A stretch of 64,000 bases of DNA from Pictodentalium vernedei. Taxonomy: Eukaryota; Mollusca; Scaphopoda; Dentaliida; Dentaliidae. A program made the translations under genes and the position numbers. The notes under the pieces are model-generated. The model was not told the DNA's origin, did no database searches, and saw only the letters and a list, made by a program, of their open reading frames with translations. Positions 40,401 to 47,600 of the stretch are shown here, in pieces (the first letter of the stretch is position 1; each line of letters starts with the position of its first letter). The DNA is taken from contig CM062294.1 in assembly GCA_031216915.1 (NCBI GenBank), forward strand, positions 395,179,217-395,243,216, given 5' to 3'.

Positions 40401-42177
40401 TGGTGCAATTTCTTGCTCCCGTCCATTACCGCCGGAGTCCTCCCCTTCGAATGCTTCAGGAGGCTTCCCCCTTCGATTACCCCCTGCTCTGCTGCCGGCG
40501 GAAAGGCCGCAGCATGGTGAAATCTAGTGGTGAGACGGGATATGAAAAAACTAATCGAAGTTAAGTGAATTCAGAAAGGCCCAATACATTAACAGGGAAG
40601 CAGCATTTCACCCATATAGGTGCATATACTTGAGTTTATAAAACAAACTCAAGGCAAGATAATATTTTTAGACCGAAAAAAATGATGCATAAAAATGGGT
40701 AACTAATTTTCATTATGTTACCCAAAAGGTAAGGAAAATTTAAAAATCACTTCCCTCAAAATTCTTTGGCAGGGCCTCTTTATAATGTTTTCCTAAGGCA
40801 CCATGCTGAAGATTTAGGCTGATATCCATTCCAGATATCCTTCAGTGTTATTGACAATGTGAATTTCTTTTGGAGATCAAATCAGACAAGGGACTCTGTT
40901 GTTTGTTGAAAATGAGGAAATTGAACTGCGCATGTTTGGCGAGAATTGGACAATGAGTAACTGTTCAAGACAATGAGCACCACGTTTTCAGTGCACCATG
41001 CACTTTCGGTCGCAGGTCAGTCTGGTTCGGTCTATTTTTTGTCTATGGACATTTTGTTACTCTTTGGGAGGCTCCAAAATTACTCATTTTCATCGGAGAA
41101 TCAAGATGTGGAATAGGCAGTTGTGTTACTTTGGTAAGATTCGAAGAAATGGTTTTATCAAATGGTCAACTGATTTTTTTTTAATTAACCCTTTACCGAC
41201 GGTACGACCAAAACCGGTCAGCGCTATTTTCAAAAGTCGCCAATTAATTTTCATTATTTTTTCACTTTTTGTCTCAAAAACATAGGTTATGACCCCTCGT
41301 AAAAAGGAGCCCGTTGAGCAAAATGAAACAAATTAGTTATTCAAGAATTTTTGTTGCAATGTCGTCTGCGTTTCATGTAAGGTAAAGGTAAAACATACAT
41401 TCAGAGCCACCTGAAATTAGATGTGTCAGTGAACAGTGCTTCCTAGTTACCCCAAATATCAAAGCTGAAATCTGGAATAGAACCATTTTGCTTAACCTGT
41501 CGGTTCCTTAACCCTTTACCTAACGATTCGACAGCATCCGCCTATGTAATATACAAATTCACAGTTGCGTTTGTCAAGCTCGTTAAAATAACATGATAAG
41601 GTTTTGTTGATTATTGTCTTAAATTTGAAAAAATCATATTTAAAATAATAATTATGATGTGATATTGATGGGTAAAGGGTTAAAACCCTGCAACAAAGGT
41701 TATGAGTAATCATCAAGTTGATACGAAATACCAGTGACGAGATTGCATGAAAAATATTCTGAAAATACTCAGTGGGTTAAGAGTTAAAGATATTAGTACA
41801 TCACCCAGTAAAATCAACATCTTTGAATGATTTCTGGGAATTCCCATCATTCATATCCCGTGGGATCTTACCTCTGAATTATCCAACATCATCTTAAAGC
41901 GTTGAAAAAAATAATAAGGTCTGTGCTGATCGTTTGCACAAAGTTCAGCATAGTTATCTTCTGCTTCGTAACCAAAGGATTTCATCGTCTTATCTGCATT
42001 AAACAGCACACATGTTGGAGCCTTGTGCGATATTGTTCGACCTCCAAACCATTGGTTAGTAATGATGGTCGGCATTTTTTTCTCAAGATCATGTTTGAAG
42101 CCATAGGCATATCCAGAAAAGGTCGTCCCAAAATCGATGGCAGCAGTAATCAATTTGTTCTTCTTTGATGCCATCAT
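18412..42177 (-). CDS. HSPA12-like: HSPA12-like HSP70-family ATPase, four coding exons
   Basis: Coding exons are 42177-41872, 25583-25365, 21211-21055 and 19487-18412. All introns are GT-AG and phases agree (0, 0, 1). The joined length is 1758 nt, giving 585 residues, usual for invertebrate HSPA12 proteins. The actin-like ATPase fold is shown by DFGTTFSGY (15-23, phosphate-1 loop), TVPAIW (156-161), LEPEC (187-191), DLGGGTAD (225-232, phosphate-2) and GGFSG (396-400, adenosine motif). HSPA12 proteins are distant HSP70 relatives in the cytosol with an atypical ATPase domain and no classical substrate-binding domain; the family is greatly expanded in bivalves. A splice acceptor (CTGTTTCAG) directly before the ATG pair shows at least one 5' UTR exon upstream. 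Nothing in the coding parts is broken. Confidence 0.92.
19530..19990. repeat. Intronic foldback element with a nested palindrome
   Basis: The left part (TTTAACTGGTGGAGTGCTGAA to GATTTGCCTTGTTACAAT) matches the foldback at 59543-59787, and the right part resumes with CTCTCCCATATATTGTAAC. Between them lies a second inverted pair (AAGCAATCTGCCATTTACAG and CATTTTACAAATGAAAGTCT). So one hairpin element seems to be inserted in another. Confidence 0.5.
20455..20644. mobile_element. piggyBac-type MITE, copy 4 (shortened)
   Basis: TTAA at both ends, left CCATTTACCCAACGCG, right ACACATTACGTAAAGGA. The central palindrome has lost most of one arm. In intron 3 of the HSPA12-like gene. Confidence 0.65.
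20800..20931. repeat. Long near-perfect intronic palindrome
   Basis: Arms of about 60 bp pair with few mismatches: ATGTATGGTATATGGAGATT at left and AATCTCCATATACCATACAT at right, loop AAGCCGCAGG. It would fold as an extended hairpin in DNA or in pre-mRNA of the HSPA12-like gene on either strand. Confidence 0.85.
21055..21211 (-). CDS. HSPA12-like: HSPA12-like coding exon 3 (residues 176-228)
   Basis: Acceptor ATTATTGCAG, donor GTAAAGTA. 157 nt. Contains GISPEQLSIALEPECASVYC and ends within the phosphate-2 motif KFMVLDLG-G; the glycine codon 228 is split. Confidence 0.92.
21365..21420. repeat. Short intronic palindrome
   Basis: AATAATAACTGC...GCAGTTATTATT arms around GTCTGCAGCCAGATGGCTGCAGAC. 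Nothing coding nearby; the next exon lies at 21055-21211. Confidence 0.7.
22096..22811. mobile_element. hAT-type MITE, 716 bp, with 8-bp target duplication
   Basis: Ends TAGAGACAG and CATCTCTA. Subterminal inverted repeats are rich in CGGTATTGG and ATATCGGTATCGG. It is flanked by GTTAAGTT and ATTAAGTT (7 of 8 match). It holds an internal hairpin around GTCAAGTCTTGGCTGC (22472-22530). A second, inverted and longer copy is at 34524-35669. Confidence 0.8.
23944..24162. mobile_element. piggyBac-type palindromic MITE, copy 5
   Basis: TTAA at both ends. Core palindrome GAGCTCGTCAAGCTCGTTCC with arms GGTTATGACCCCTCA and AACATAGGT. Same subfamily as copy 2. Confidence 0.75.
24450..25137 (-). mobile_element. 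Possible LTR-retrotransposon remnant (minus strand)
   Basis: On the minus strand, a 205-bp stretch from 25137 to 24933 begins TGTCGAGTCCGCC and ends GATCTGTTACA. It is followed at once by TTTGGTGCCG, which looks like a primer-binding site. The motif CGATCTGTTACA recurs at about 24676. Downstream there is TATAAAGG at about 24795 but no pol domain; the 123-residue minus frame is not recognised. Could be a solo LTR plus leader; weak. Confidence 0.3.
25365..25583 (-). CDS. HSPA12-like: HSPA12-like coding exon 2 (residues 103-175)
   Basis: Acceptor TTTTGCTAG at 25584, donor GTATGCGT after 25365. 219 nt, phase 0 on both sides. Contains MPALDVFAAAISFMKQHLLE and DVHWVLTVPAIWKDSAKQFM, conserved in the family. 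Confidence 0.92.
25753..25986. mobile_element. piggyBac-type MITE, copy 6 (second subfamily)
   Basis: TTAA at both ends, left CCCTTTATCTAATC. Core CATGTGATCCCTCATTGGAA and inverted CCAATGAGAGGCC. It lies upstream of HSPA12-like exon 2 in the large intron. Confidence 0.7.
26287..26340. repeat. Intronic palindrome
   Basis: AACCAACTATATCTTGTTTG and its complement flank the centre ACAGAGCTCTGT. A related degraded palindrome (TGTTTGACAGAGCTCATCAA) is at 20210. Confidence 0.7.
26341..27263. other. Large-intron sequence, nothing recognised
   Basis: AT-rich intron of the HSPA12-like gene with no coding or mobile signature that I can support. It ends with TATGAT, which looks like the left target duplication of the following element. 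Confidence 0.5.
27264..28540 (+). repeat. Left long terminal inverted repeat (about 1.28 kb)
   Basis: Pairs with 31010-32444 with roughly clear identity at the tip (GATGTGGAGATCG, GAAGTGACGTCA, GTCACGTGACCTGGTGGCG) and at the inner edge (TACATCCGGGTACTTCATG). GC-rich outer 250 bp carry CRE-like TGACGTCA and E-box-like CACGTG, then AT-rich DNA and a hairpin array. Confidence 0.85.
28150..28440. repeat. Hairpin array in the left terminal repeat
   Basis: Three copies of a palindrome with core GCACAATGTGACACATTGTGC and outer arms of GTGCTTATGTG type (28156-28215, 28228-28275, 28376-28435). They are joined by GGTATTG-ATTATTTGAGGATAC and GGAATACCTTATGGAGAAT spacers. Mirrored in the right terminal repeat. 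Confidence 0.85.
28549..28609 (+). promoter_or_regulatory. Promoter cassette of gene A
   Basis: GGCATAAAAGGG, then TATTGGTATGAAAATAAAC, TCATTTGTGGGC, and GAGTGAAGACATG at the start codon. The same order recurs at 29113, 29595 and 30153. Confidence 0.75.
28610..29118 (+). pseudogene. Gene A: two-finger C2H2 protein, broken by 11-bp duplication
   Basis: ATG at 28610 follows GAGTGAAGAC. Two compact zinc fingers come first: CRYCSNSFSRSDNARRHEKEH and, partly repeating it, a second CRYC...H...H...C finger (residues 5-53). An acidic helical part follows (FLRDADKEEIDAVLCAAEED; LCKCATNIL). The bases 28985-28995 are repeated exactly at 28996-29006 (11 bp), which causes the stop at 29008. The original frame stays open after the repeat and meets TAA at 29116-29118, inside the TATA box of gene B. 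Probably a DNA-binding regulator or packaging-type protein; function unknown. Confidence 0.7.
29113..29176 (+). promoter_or_regulatory. Promoter cassette of gene B
   Basis: GGTATAAAAGGGGTGTTGG, TATGAAAACAAACTCATTTG, and GAGTGAAGACATG. Its TAA (29116-29118) is also the stop of gene A's original frame. Confidence 0.75.
29177..29600 (+). pseudogene. Gene B: one-finger paralogue with basic core-like tail
   Basis: ATG at 29177. One C2H2-like finger (CEYCGKTYSRKFNMKRHKEE, then a terminal Cys) resembles the finger of gene A. After frame damage near 29290-29315 the frame from about 29316 gives a segment parallel to gene A's helical part (LSDADRYEAKTMLKTASDYL; CICDCVSNIL). The end is strongly basic then hydrophobic: RKRRRIIQKGGYLGKLIKPI. 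This KRR...QKGGxLG pattern is like adenovirus core peptide X/mu and similar Polinton peptides. The stop TAA (29598-29600) lies in the next TATA box. Confidence 0.65.
29595..29661 (+). promoter_or_regulatory. Promoter cassette of gene C
   Basis: CCTATAAAAGGGTCGTGCTC, GTCATTTGTAATC, then GAAGAGAGCAGACGCAATG. More diverged than the other three cassettes; its TAA is gene B's stop. Confidence 0.7.
29662..30158 (+). pseudogene. Gene C: acidic helical protein, one frameshift
   Basis: Begins MQSSCALNNWSRNLDTDESS. An acidic stretch (EYEEEEEDVS) is followed by coiled-coil-like helices (DKYQDDFDKLMKNISRMEYI). The frame shifts near 29900-29930. The second frame gives HKKIQETAKRLCEEEDLDF and an acidic end (DDDDNEEEDLREKRV). 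It stops at TAA 30156-30158 inside the TATA box of gene D. No family recognised. The charge pattern would suit a scaffold, but that is a guess. Confidence 0.6.
30153..30214 (+). promoter_or_regulatory. Promoter cassette of gene D
   Basis: GTATAAAAGGGGTGTTAG, TATAAAAATAAAGTCATTTC, and GAAGAGTGAAGATG at the start. Very close to the gene B cassette. Confidence 0.75.
30215..30824 (+). pseudogene. Gene D: Lys/Thr/Glu-rich repeat protein, frame-damaged
   Basis: ATG at 30215 (MPVSTIVIRFKDDLHIQIFK). The frame shifts near 30290-30310, then NAAKRKNVDMDAGGKKQRC looks like a nuclear-localisation region. An in-frame TGA at about 30402 follows. The rest to 30824 is a run of degenerate 9-12 residue repeats of the type KNEVTTKKKPEVST (at least eight), with a lysine-rich end. 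Low-complexity basic proteins of this type bind nucleic acid, for example viral core proteins; that is inference. Confidence 0.6.
31010..32444 (-). repeat. Right long terminal inverted repeat (about 1.43 kb)
   Basis: Inverted copy of 27264-28540 with about 150 bp more, mainly extra hairpin units. The tip reads CCCGATCTCCACATCACATA then CTACT. Confidence 0.85.
31110..31640. repeat. Hairpin array in the right terminal repeat
   Basis: At least four units carry GCACAATGTGTCACATTGTGC-type palindromes or their remains (about 31209, 31270, 31419, 31563). They alternate with GGTATCCTCAAATA and AAGGATTCTCCATAAGGTATT. One has lost its centre (31262-31300). Confidence 0.8.
32451..32705 (-). repeat. Dispersed repeat family D, copy 2
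   Basis: Reverse complement of the family at 9105 and 40895: CTTACCAACGTAACACAAG, then GAGACAAAAAATAGACTGAA, AGTGCATGGTGCACT and CAATTCTTGCCAAACATGC. It abuts the right target duplication of the Polinton-like element, so that element inserted at the tip of this repeat. Confidence 0.65.
32706..33825. other. Intron sequence with a possible hAT relic
   Basis: A second stub of family D (CTTACCAAAATAACACAAG at 32865). A stretch from 33130 (GCCCTGCGAAGCTTCGAGG, CGATTCGAG) to 33780 (CAATTCGATTCAAGATTC) may be a decayed inverted-repeat element. A hairpin GTAATATTCCAACTACATC/GATGTAATGTTGCTGGAATA lies at 33565-33630. No gene seen. Confidence 0.35.
33826..34174 (+). mobile_element. tRNA-derived SINE with intact head
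   Basis: Begins TCGGTGATTCAGTTGGTAGAGATGC-like with an A-box-like TTGGTAGAGATGC and the B-box GGTTCGAAAGC at about 33876. It then has TTGGGCAAGACACGTCAC, GCTCGGTGGTTCTCTCCGGG, CCACCCGTAAAACTG and an AATAAATAAATAAA tail. It shows the orientation of the family: the other copies at 5087, 13070 and 60945 are inverted. Confidence 0.8.
34524..35669. mobile_element. hAT-type element, inverted longer copy
   Basis: Ends TAGAGATGGTAATGTACCG and CCAATACCGCTCATCTCTA. Internal parts match 22096-22811 in reverse (AGTCTTGGCTGCC hairpin, GCCTGAAATAGGCCTTTAAGG). It is 430 bp longer because it also holds the repeat at 34975-35270. No matching flank duplication (CTGGACAA, TTTATAAC). Confidence 0.65.
34975..35270 (-). 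repeat. Repeat block shared with window start
   Basis: Inverted copy of 1-300: CGGAACTAAATATTTCCCCA, GGGGGTCATGCAACAAATAA, CCAAAAGTCATCAAATCACC. Either an insert in, or a normal inner part of, the surrounding hAT-type element. Confidence 0.6.
35740..35880 (-). repeat. Dispersed repeat family E, copy 2 (partial)
   Basis: CTTGAGTGTAACAAGGGACAA, GCTATTCTGTACATTAGGAGG, CCTAAAACATAAAACAAACG and ATGAACTCTTGATGGCAAAG match copies at 43150 and 59965. Confidence 0.6.
35883..36852 (+). mobile_element. Helentron/'pearl'-like array, 155-bp units
   Basis: Start GGTCATTGACACAGTTGGCT, 240-bp unique leader, then about five units with GTTACAATGAAATCCCTTCA and GACCAAAATAGGACNTTCTC. It ends CAATAGCATATTTTGACTTTG, then TCAAGATAAGCTAA, a hairpin before CTAA. 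Leader and units closely match 57249-58375 in the same orientation. Confidence 0.6.
36864..37935 (+). mobile_element. Helentron/'pearl'-like array, 170-bp units, second type
   Basis: Starts AGTGTCAATGACACTGCAGC only 12 bp after the previous element ends. Six or so units with GATAGCTCCCATCTAGACAT, GAGAGATGCGGCCTGTAGGG and CACTGGCGGCCATGTTTTTC. The end reads TATCAAGTTGAGCTAA. Confidence 0.6.
37945..38010 (-). repeat. Dispersed repeat family E, copy 3 (end fragment)
   Basis: CCCACAGGTAATTTTACAAA and CAGAAACAGAAGATCTATTT, the conserved end of the family. It directly follows the Helentron-like end. Confidence 0.55.
38071..39130 (-). repeat. Tandem tRNA-like repeat, three 324-bp copies plus a partial
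   Basis: ATGAATTATACCATGTAATG begins copies at 38071, 38396, 38720 and 39044, with very few differences. On the minus strand each copy has an A-box TAGTCGAGTGG, then TCTATGGCGCTGG, and a B-box GGTTCGATCCCC about 75 bp later, resembling a tRNA-Leu/Ser head with a long variable arm. The 5' and 3' acceptor strands do not pair well, so it is a tRNA pseudogene or SINE head amplified in tandem. The plus-strand frames of 77-120 residues are shadows. Confidence 0.8.
39140..39225. repeat. Palindrome with AT loop
   Basis: GCTTTGGTACGCATCCTCAT and ATGAGGATGCGTACCAAAGC are perfect inverted repeats round a CATACATATATATATGAATG centre. It follows a broken copy of the tandem repeat's first 40 bp, also arranged as an inverted pair (39044-39085). 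Confidence 0.8.
39425..40391. mobile_element. Element with inverted clusters of CGTTTCGGCCC motifs
   Basis: Left cluster: ACGTTTCGGCCC, ACATTTCGGCTC, ACATTTCGGCCC (39429-39472). Right cluster in reverse: GGTCGAAACGTCC, GGTCGAAACGACCC, GGCCAAAACATCCC, GGACCGAAACGAC (40310-40385). The clusters would be the subterminal repeats of a DNA element. Inside is a LINE fragment. Class unknown. Confidence 0.5.
39745..40015 (+). pseudogene. LINE endonuclease fragment
   Basis: One frame near 39815-39960 reads NEAWLKPSKKSLSGFSII then RRDRPAPKGGGVVLLIRQK, the conserved middle of APE-type endonucleases of non-LTR retrotransposons. Stops occur on both sides. A short dead remnant. Confidence 0.7.
40895..41150 (+). 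repeat. Dispersed repeat family D, copy 3
   Basis: Same order as at 9105: GAGGAAATTGAACTGCGCAT, GGACAATGAG, AGTGCACCATGCACT, TCTATTTTTTGTC, ending TTACTTTGGTAAGATTCG. Confidence 0.65.
41185..41393. mobile_element. piggyBac-type MITE, copy 7 (arm deleted)
   Basis: TTAA and CCCTTTACCGACGG at left, GTAAGGTAAAGGTAAAA at right. One arm keeps GTCTCAAAAACATAGGTTAT; its partner is lost. Confidence 0.6.
41508..41683. mobile_element. piggyBac-type MITE, copy 8 (short)
   Basis: TTAA at both ends with CCCTTTACCTAACG and TGGGTAAAGGG. Internal deletion leaves 176 bp. Confidence 0.7.
41872..42177 (-). CDS. HSPA12-like: HSPA12-like coding exon 1 (residues 1-102)
   Basis: Starts MMASKKNKLITAAIDFGTTF, with the phosphate-1 loop. 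The acceptor CTGTTTCAG ends at 42179, one base before the ATG codon at 42177, so the upstream frame that seems to extend to 42204 is intron. The donor is GTAAGATC after ...DNSE. Confidence 0.92.
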
Positions 42178-42394
42178 CCTGAAACAGGAATGCATGTAAT
42201 GCAATAGAAATTGGAAAGATCAAAGAACAACTAACCAACTATGCGCAAAATCTTCTTCACAAACTTGTGTGGTGAACTGAAGAATAGTGATAATATTTGT
42301 AGAGAGACACCATCTCTCAATCCACTCTGTTTAAATCAAAGAAATGATTCAATTATGAGTGCAAATGCTTGCAAATGTCAAGGAAATCCCATTA

Positions 42395-43485
42395 AGTGTT
42401 GAAATGATTAGTTGACTAATCGTAGTCAATGCGATTAATAATTGATTAACTGTAGTCAATTGAAAAATCGTCCGTCGATTAATCAGACCTGTTCCCTCCT
42501 CAATCCACCAGTCATCAGTGTTTTGATGTTTCTGGCGTGTCGTGTTTCGATCAAGGACTGGGTGATCAAGACCTGATCATGAATGAAGCATAGGTCTGCG
42601 GTGGTGCCTTTAATATCTCAACTGGCACAACTGTTCGATGTCGTAGGTTACCAGCACTTGCTGTCTCTGTACGACCGGATCGACCTGGGTAGGCCAGAGG
42701 TGGTGAGGAGTCTTGCAGACACAGCGCATACCTCCCACTTGCAATACCGTTCACATCTACCATGTTTTCCGCATACAAATTTGGCAATTTGCGCATATCT
42801 GTGGGTATCATGCAAAATGAAAAATGAACAATCTGGCGTTGATAAATGATAAGCCTTTCGCGAAGGCGTTTCTCGCTAAAAGTGCAATGTTTATAACCAC
42901 TCATGATCGAGAGTAATGTAAATGCGGATGAACAATAAATTTACATCTGGGAGACATCAGGAGTGTGAATAACAGAATGCGACTTGCAAGACATTCTGGT
43001 ATGAATTAGAACCACAGATACTCGTGGGGCGGAAAGAGATGTGTAGACAAATCGACTAGGAAGGCCTAAAATTGTTAAACATCTGTTTCTCATGTCCTAC
43101 TGCATGCTCCCTTCTTATAACCAGTGCAACCGTGAAAAGATAAAAATTAAATGATTTATGTCTGATCATTTACCCAAGTTAATATAATTGTCCCTTGAGT
43201 GCAACAAAGTTTAACGTTGCAAAGCCTTCTTGCATTCAAGGGACGAAAAATACCACTACCCATGCTATTCTGTAGATTATAAGGCCTAAAACATAAAACA
43301 AACCAAGAACATGAACTTTTGATAGCAATTAAATAATTACAAAAATTAAAAATAAAATAAAAAAAACTGCCCATCCACATGTAATTTTACAAAAATGGCT
43401 TGAGAAACAGAAGATCTACTGTTTGGGCCTAATTGACAAATGGGTGGTGACTAGTTGGTTATTAAATTCATTAATCATTTCAATA
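42395..43485. mobile_element. Possible hAT-like relic upstream of HSPA12-like exon 1
   Basis: Inverted TTGAAATGATTA motifs at 42400 and at about 43480, with GATTAATCG-rich ends as in hAT elements. The minus frame 42566-42904 (112 residues) is not recognised; it may be a decayed transposase. A family E copy lies at 43150-43420. Could hide the 5' UTR exon of the HSPA12-like gene. Confidence 0.3.
43150..43430 (-). repeat. Dispersed repeat family E, copy 4
   Basis: TTGAGTGCAACAAAGTTTAA and its inverted TTGCATTCAAGGGACG, GCTATTCTGTAGATTATAAG, CCATCCACATGTAATTTTAC, AAACAGAAGATCTACTG. One of the two longest copies. Confidence 0.65.
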
Positions 43486-43489
43486 ATAA

Positions 43490-44410
43490 TCTCAACCAGT
43501 TAATACATTCTTGCCCGATTTCCCTAAAACTAGTTCGTGTACCCCCCAAAACCCCCCACCCCCCACCCCACCCGATATTTCTTGGATCATTTTGCTCTCA
43601 TTGTACATTCATTTTCTGGGTACTTCTCCTTTAACAAAAGTGTTCCTATCACAAATTGTGATTTGGGGGAAATTCTAAATGTATGGGATTTTAGCCAAAT
43701 GAGGAATTTGGGAATTTAAAGAGATTTAGGAATTTAGCTGACAACTAATCCGATGAGAGGTTACCCGAGATCTTCAGAAAGCAGTAATAACGACTGACTG
43801 TGATAATAGATTATGTATATATTCTTATCTTCAGGTTAAAAAGAAAGTATGTATTCTGATGCACCTTAATTAAATACAGATAAATATACACAAGAATAGC
43901 TGAATATGAAATGAGAAGCAGAAATAACGCTATATGAACCTTATCATTCAAAACACTGAATTTACTACGGCTAGTATTGAATAAATCCGTTATCCTTGTG
44001 TTTTCCAGAGTGTATGGGAGTTTACACCGGTAAAAATGGGATGAATTGATAATTAAAAATGGGTCCTTTTTTAGCCATACAGCCTGCTTTTGTGTATTCT
44101 TGTTTTTACACCGTGGTTAACCACGTGTAAAAAGAACTACTGTGGATTGCAAGTTACACTGTACCTCTCAGCCAATGAAAATGCAGTATTTTGTTTTATC
44201 TGGAAATAATATACTCTACCACTGTACAAGAAGTGGGAATGTTTGACGCAAAATATATACAAAATGCGATTCTTATATTAATCTTATAATAAAACTCTCT
44301 AAACCATAAGTCAGGTCTTTATTTTTCAATTATTCTAATCCAGAATATATCATATTACACGGTTTAGTGATGCGATTACATATCTCTATACTATATAGCA
44401 GTTCAAATTA
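43490..44410. other. AT-rich spacer, no gene recognised
   Basis: C-rich run at 43545 and a palindrome TTTTTACACCGTGG/TTAACCACGTGTAAAAA at 44101-44132. No coding signal. Confidence 0.45.
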
Positions 44411-44417
44411 GTGACGG

Positions 44418-44419
44418 TG

Positions 44420-44490
<71 letters not shown>
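44418..44490 (+). repeat. (TAA)n microsatellite, tail of the LINE
   Basis: About 24 perfect TAA units. On the minus strand it is (TTA)n and lies exactly at the 3' end of the LINE, as usual for L2/CR1-like tails. Confidence 0.9.
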
Positions 44491-44495
<5 letters not shown>

Positions 44496-44639
44496 GGCCG
44501 GCCACTGATTTGTCGCGGTTCTCGGGTGAGAAGGCCTTGGTTACCCCTGTTTTCCCAACTGCTTCCCTATTCCCACGTTTCCTCTCTCCTCTCAACACTC
44601 GGGGATGAACTGCTTGATGGCGTCCCTTGCCCCATTCTC

Positions 44640-47600
44640 CCCAATCTCTCCGATTAGCGTATTAACTTTCTCTTTGGGTCTCACTCTAACCATATGTCCT
44701 TGATTCTCCCATCCCACTTCCCCATTATGCTCACAGTTAATCTTATTCTTTTAGACTGGTATTTTGGGCATTCTAGAAGAAAGTGTCCCAGGGACTCCAC
44801 CACGCCCAAATTACACAGCTGGCACTCCTTTTCACTGTTTTCCAAATGTTTCCCCTCAGCACCAGGGACCGCGACCTCAGCTTGAACAACAGTGACCTCC
44901 CCCCCCCCCAAAGGTACCATCAAGGTACTCTTCAAAACTAGGCTTCTCTTTATCACGCATGCCACCCAAAGACCTCTTTGATTTGACCCCTCTCGCCAGT
45001 TAAGGTTACCATCCACCATGACCCTTTATCAGACGATATTTTTACCCTGGTATGCCCCAACGTCTAAGGCCGAGATCTCCAGTGAGTAGTTCTCTATTAG
45101 ATCCCTCACTTGGACCATCCACCCTGTCTTGATATTTGAGTTGAAAATTTTCTGGAACATTACTTTACACCACCGGGGAGATTTACCAAATAATTAAGAT
45201 AACCGAGTTTCAATAAGTCTATCCTGTCCTTGATCCTCACCCACTCAAGCTCACCCCTGATTGCTTCTAGTGCTGCGGCATTACTCGACCCCATAATCCA
45301 TCGGTCTGCATCGTTCTGCAGAGTTTCCAAGCTGTTTACAGCCGTTTGGTTTAGGGGTACCACTTCCGTACCATATGTTATACTTGGCAGACCCACCATT
45401 TCCCAAATGGTTTTCCCCACGAAAACCTTATTGAAACCGTTTCTCCCTATACGTTTCATTTGGTTAAGGATTCGCCTCCCCTTCAGAATCAATTTATTTG
45501 TGTGGTTTCGGTAGATGCCTCTTTCTTTCCAGATACTCGTAGTCGCCTGTCTCTCCTACACTAAGAAGTTTGCTGCTACCTTCCGGAAATCAGAACTCCC
45601 CCACTCTCCACCTTCGAGTGGGGTCCACATTGCGGCCCACAGGTATAACTTTGCTCTTGCTTTCATTAAGTTCGAGTCTCCATTTGCTGCCATATTTCCC
45701 AACAATTCCCAACATGTTCGCTAGTCCCTCTTCGCTTTCTGACACTAGCACCATATCGTCTGCAAAAAATAGCCCTGGGATCTTCAAGTCCCCAACTGCT
45801 ACCCCCTCGTCGCTATGCAGGACTAAACCTTTGATGTACAATGCAAAAAGAATTGGCGAAAGGATTCACCCCTGTTTTAGGCCTATCTCCATTGGCACTC
45901 GTTTTGTTGTTATGTTACCCAGGCTAAGTTCACTCTGTACATATTTATATAATGCTTTCAGAATTCCCACAAACTCGCCTTCCAAGCCCAGAGCATCAAG
46001 CTTTCGCCACATACCCCCACCCCCTCCTCCATACTCTATCGTATGCCATCCAAAAAGGCCATAAACATCTTTTTCTTTTTGGTTTTCGCGGATTCTATCA
46101 TTTGGGATAGCCTGAAAAGATGGTCAGTGACTCTCCTTCCCTTCCTGAAGCCATTCTGGATCTCTCCCAAAAAACCCTTCTCCTCCATCACCTCCTCTAA
46201 TCTCCCATACAGGACTTCACAGAAAACTTTACCAATGTTGCTACTGACAAAGATTCCTCGATAATTATCTAAAACGTCTTTTTCCCCCTTTTTGTGAATA
46301 AATGTCACTTTGCTTTCTCTCTACTCTATTGGGACCTCTTGTTTTTCTATGTTTAAACTGAATAGGGCAGTTAGGCTTTCTAAGAGTTCCTCTCCTCTTT
46401 TTTTGAAAAACTCGTTAGGAATTTCGTCCACCCCTCCCGCTTTTCCATTCCTTAATTTTGAGATCACCTTTCGCGCCTCCTCCGTTTTAATTTCGCTGCA
46501 CACGAAGTTTGATAGGTTTTCTTCGACCTGGTTCGGACACACCGGAAGGTTTCCCATGCTCCATCGCTTATCGTTTACCTTTTCCAGTGCTTGACTAGTT
46601 CTGATGCGATTTTATCTTGATCGTCTGTAACTCTGCCATCTACTTTAATACTCTGTGGGTTACTTCCTTTGTTGCGTTTATTCACCCATTTCCAAAATAC
46701 GTTCGAACTCGATCCCACTGTCATTCTTATCGTCCTAATAAATAAAACTATATTTCGCCCTCTCCGATTATCGTCTTTAATCTTATTTACTTTATTTCGT
46801 GCTTATTGGTATTCTTCCTTTGCTACCGTGGCCTCATTGCTTTCCGCTCCCCTTGAGTTTTCTATTTCTCCTGTATCTTTTCTTTTCAGTTCTTCGTTCA
46901 CTCTGTACCCAAGTTCCCGTGTTGGCACCCTAATCTTTCATACACTTTCCTTCCCTGCCTCCACTAGGCTCGCAACTATGGCATCGGCCATCTTCTGGAT
47001 ACTGCCTCCCCCCCCCCCACCCCTGTGTACGGTTGCAAGCTTTGGTTTCAATTTTCTTCGAACTTCGCCCAGTCAGCATCCTTTTTGAGTTCCCAAATCT
47101 CCTTAAAGCTCCCTTTGCTTTTTACTAGGTTTTTTGCCTTGATCGTCACTGTAATCAAGTTGTGATCACTATCCATCTCCATTTTACCCTCATCATCCAC
47201 TTCTACCCCTATCACCTCCCTCCATAAATTATTATAGAATACAGTCGATTATTGATTTTCTGTCGTTCCTCTCCCAGGTTCATTTCCCCTTACAACTCGT
47301 GTCCCTGTTCAGAATCTTCAGACCGAGCGCATTTGTGAAGTTCAACAGCTTCCTGCCATTCCATAACGAGCCCCCTGTTTTCTAGTTCTGTGATATTGGA
47401 CCTAGGTGTTGAGAATATCGAGTCATTCCGCTCGGGTTTGCTTCCCTCCACCGCACAGTACACAATCCCAAGGGTAATACTTTTGTTTCTTAGATTGATC
47501 TTTTCCCATCCAATTTCTTTCGATACCTCAGCCGAGGTGCTGACATCTTCCAGGTCAGTGATCAGAGACGGTTTTAAATCCTGTTTAATGTACATGCCTA

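Noticed and set aside
42178..42204. Upstream Met codon (42204) as the HSPA12-like start
   Set aside because: A splice acceptor CTGTTTCAG lies between it and the ATG pair at 42177/42174, and family members begin close to the MASK-type start.
44411..44608. Poly-isoleucine open frames on both strands
   Set aside because: They are translations of the (TAA)n microsatellite.
45570..46064. Plus-strand frames of 90-164 residues across 44.7-48.8 kb
   Set aside because: They are antisense shadows of the minus-strand LINE proteins, with proline/serine-rich composition.
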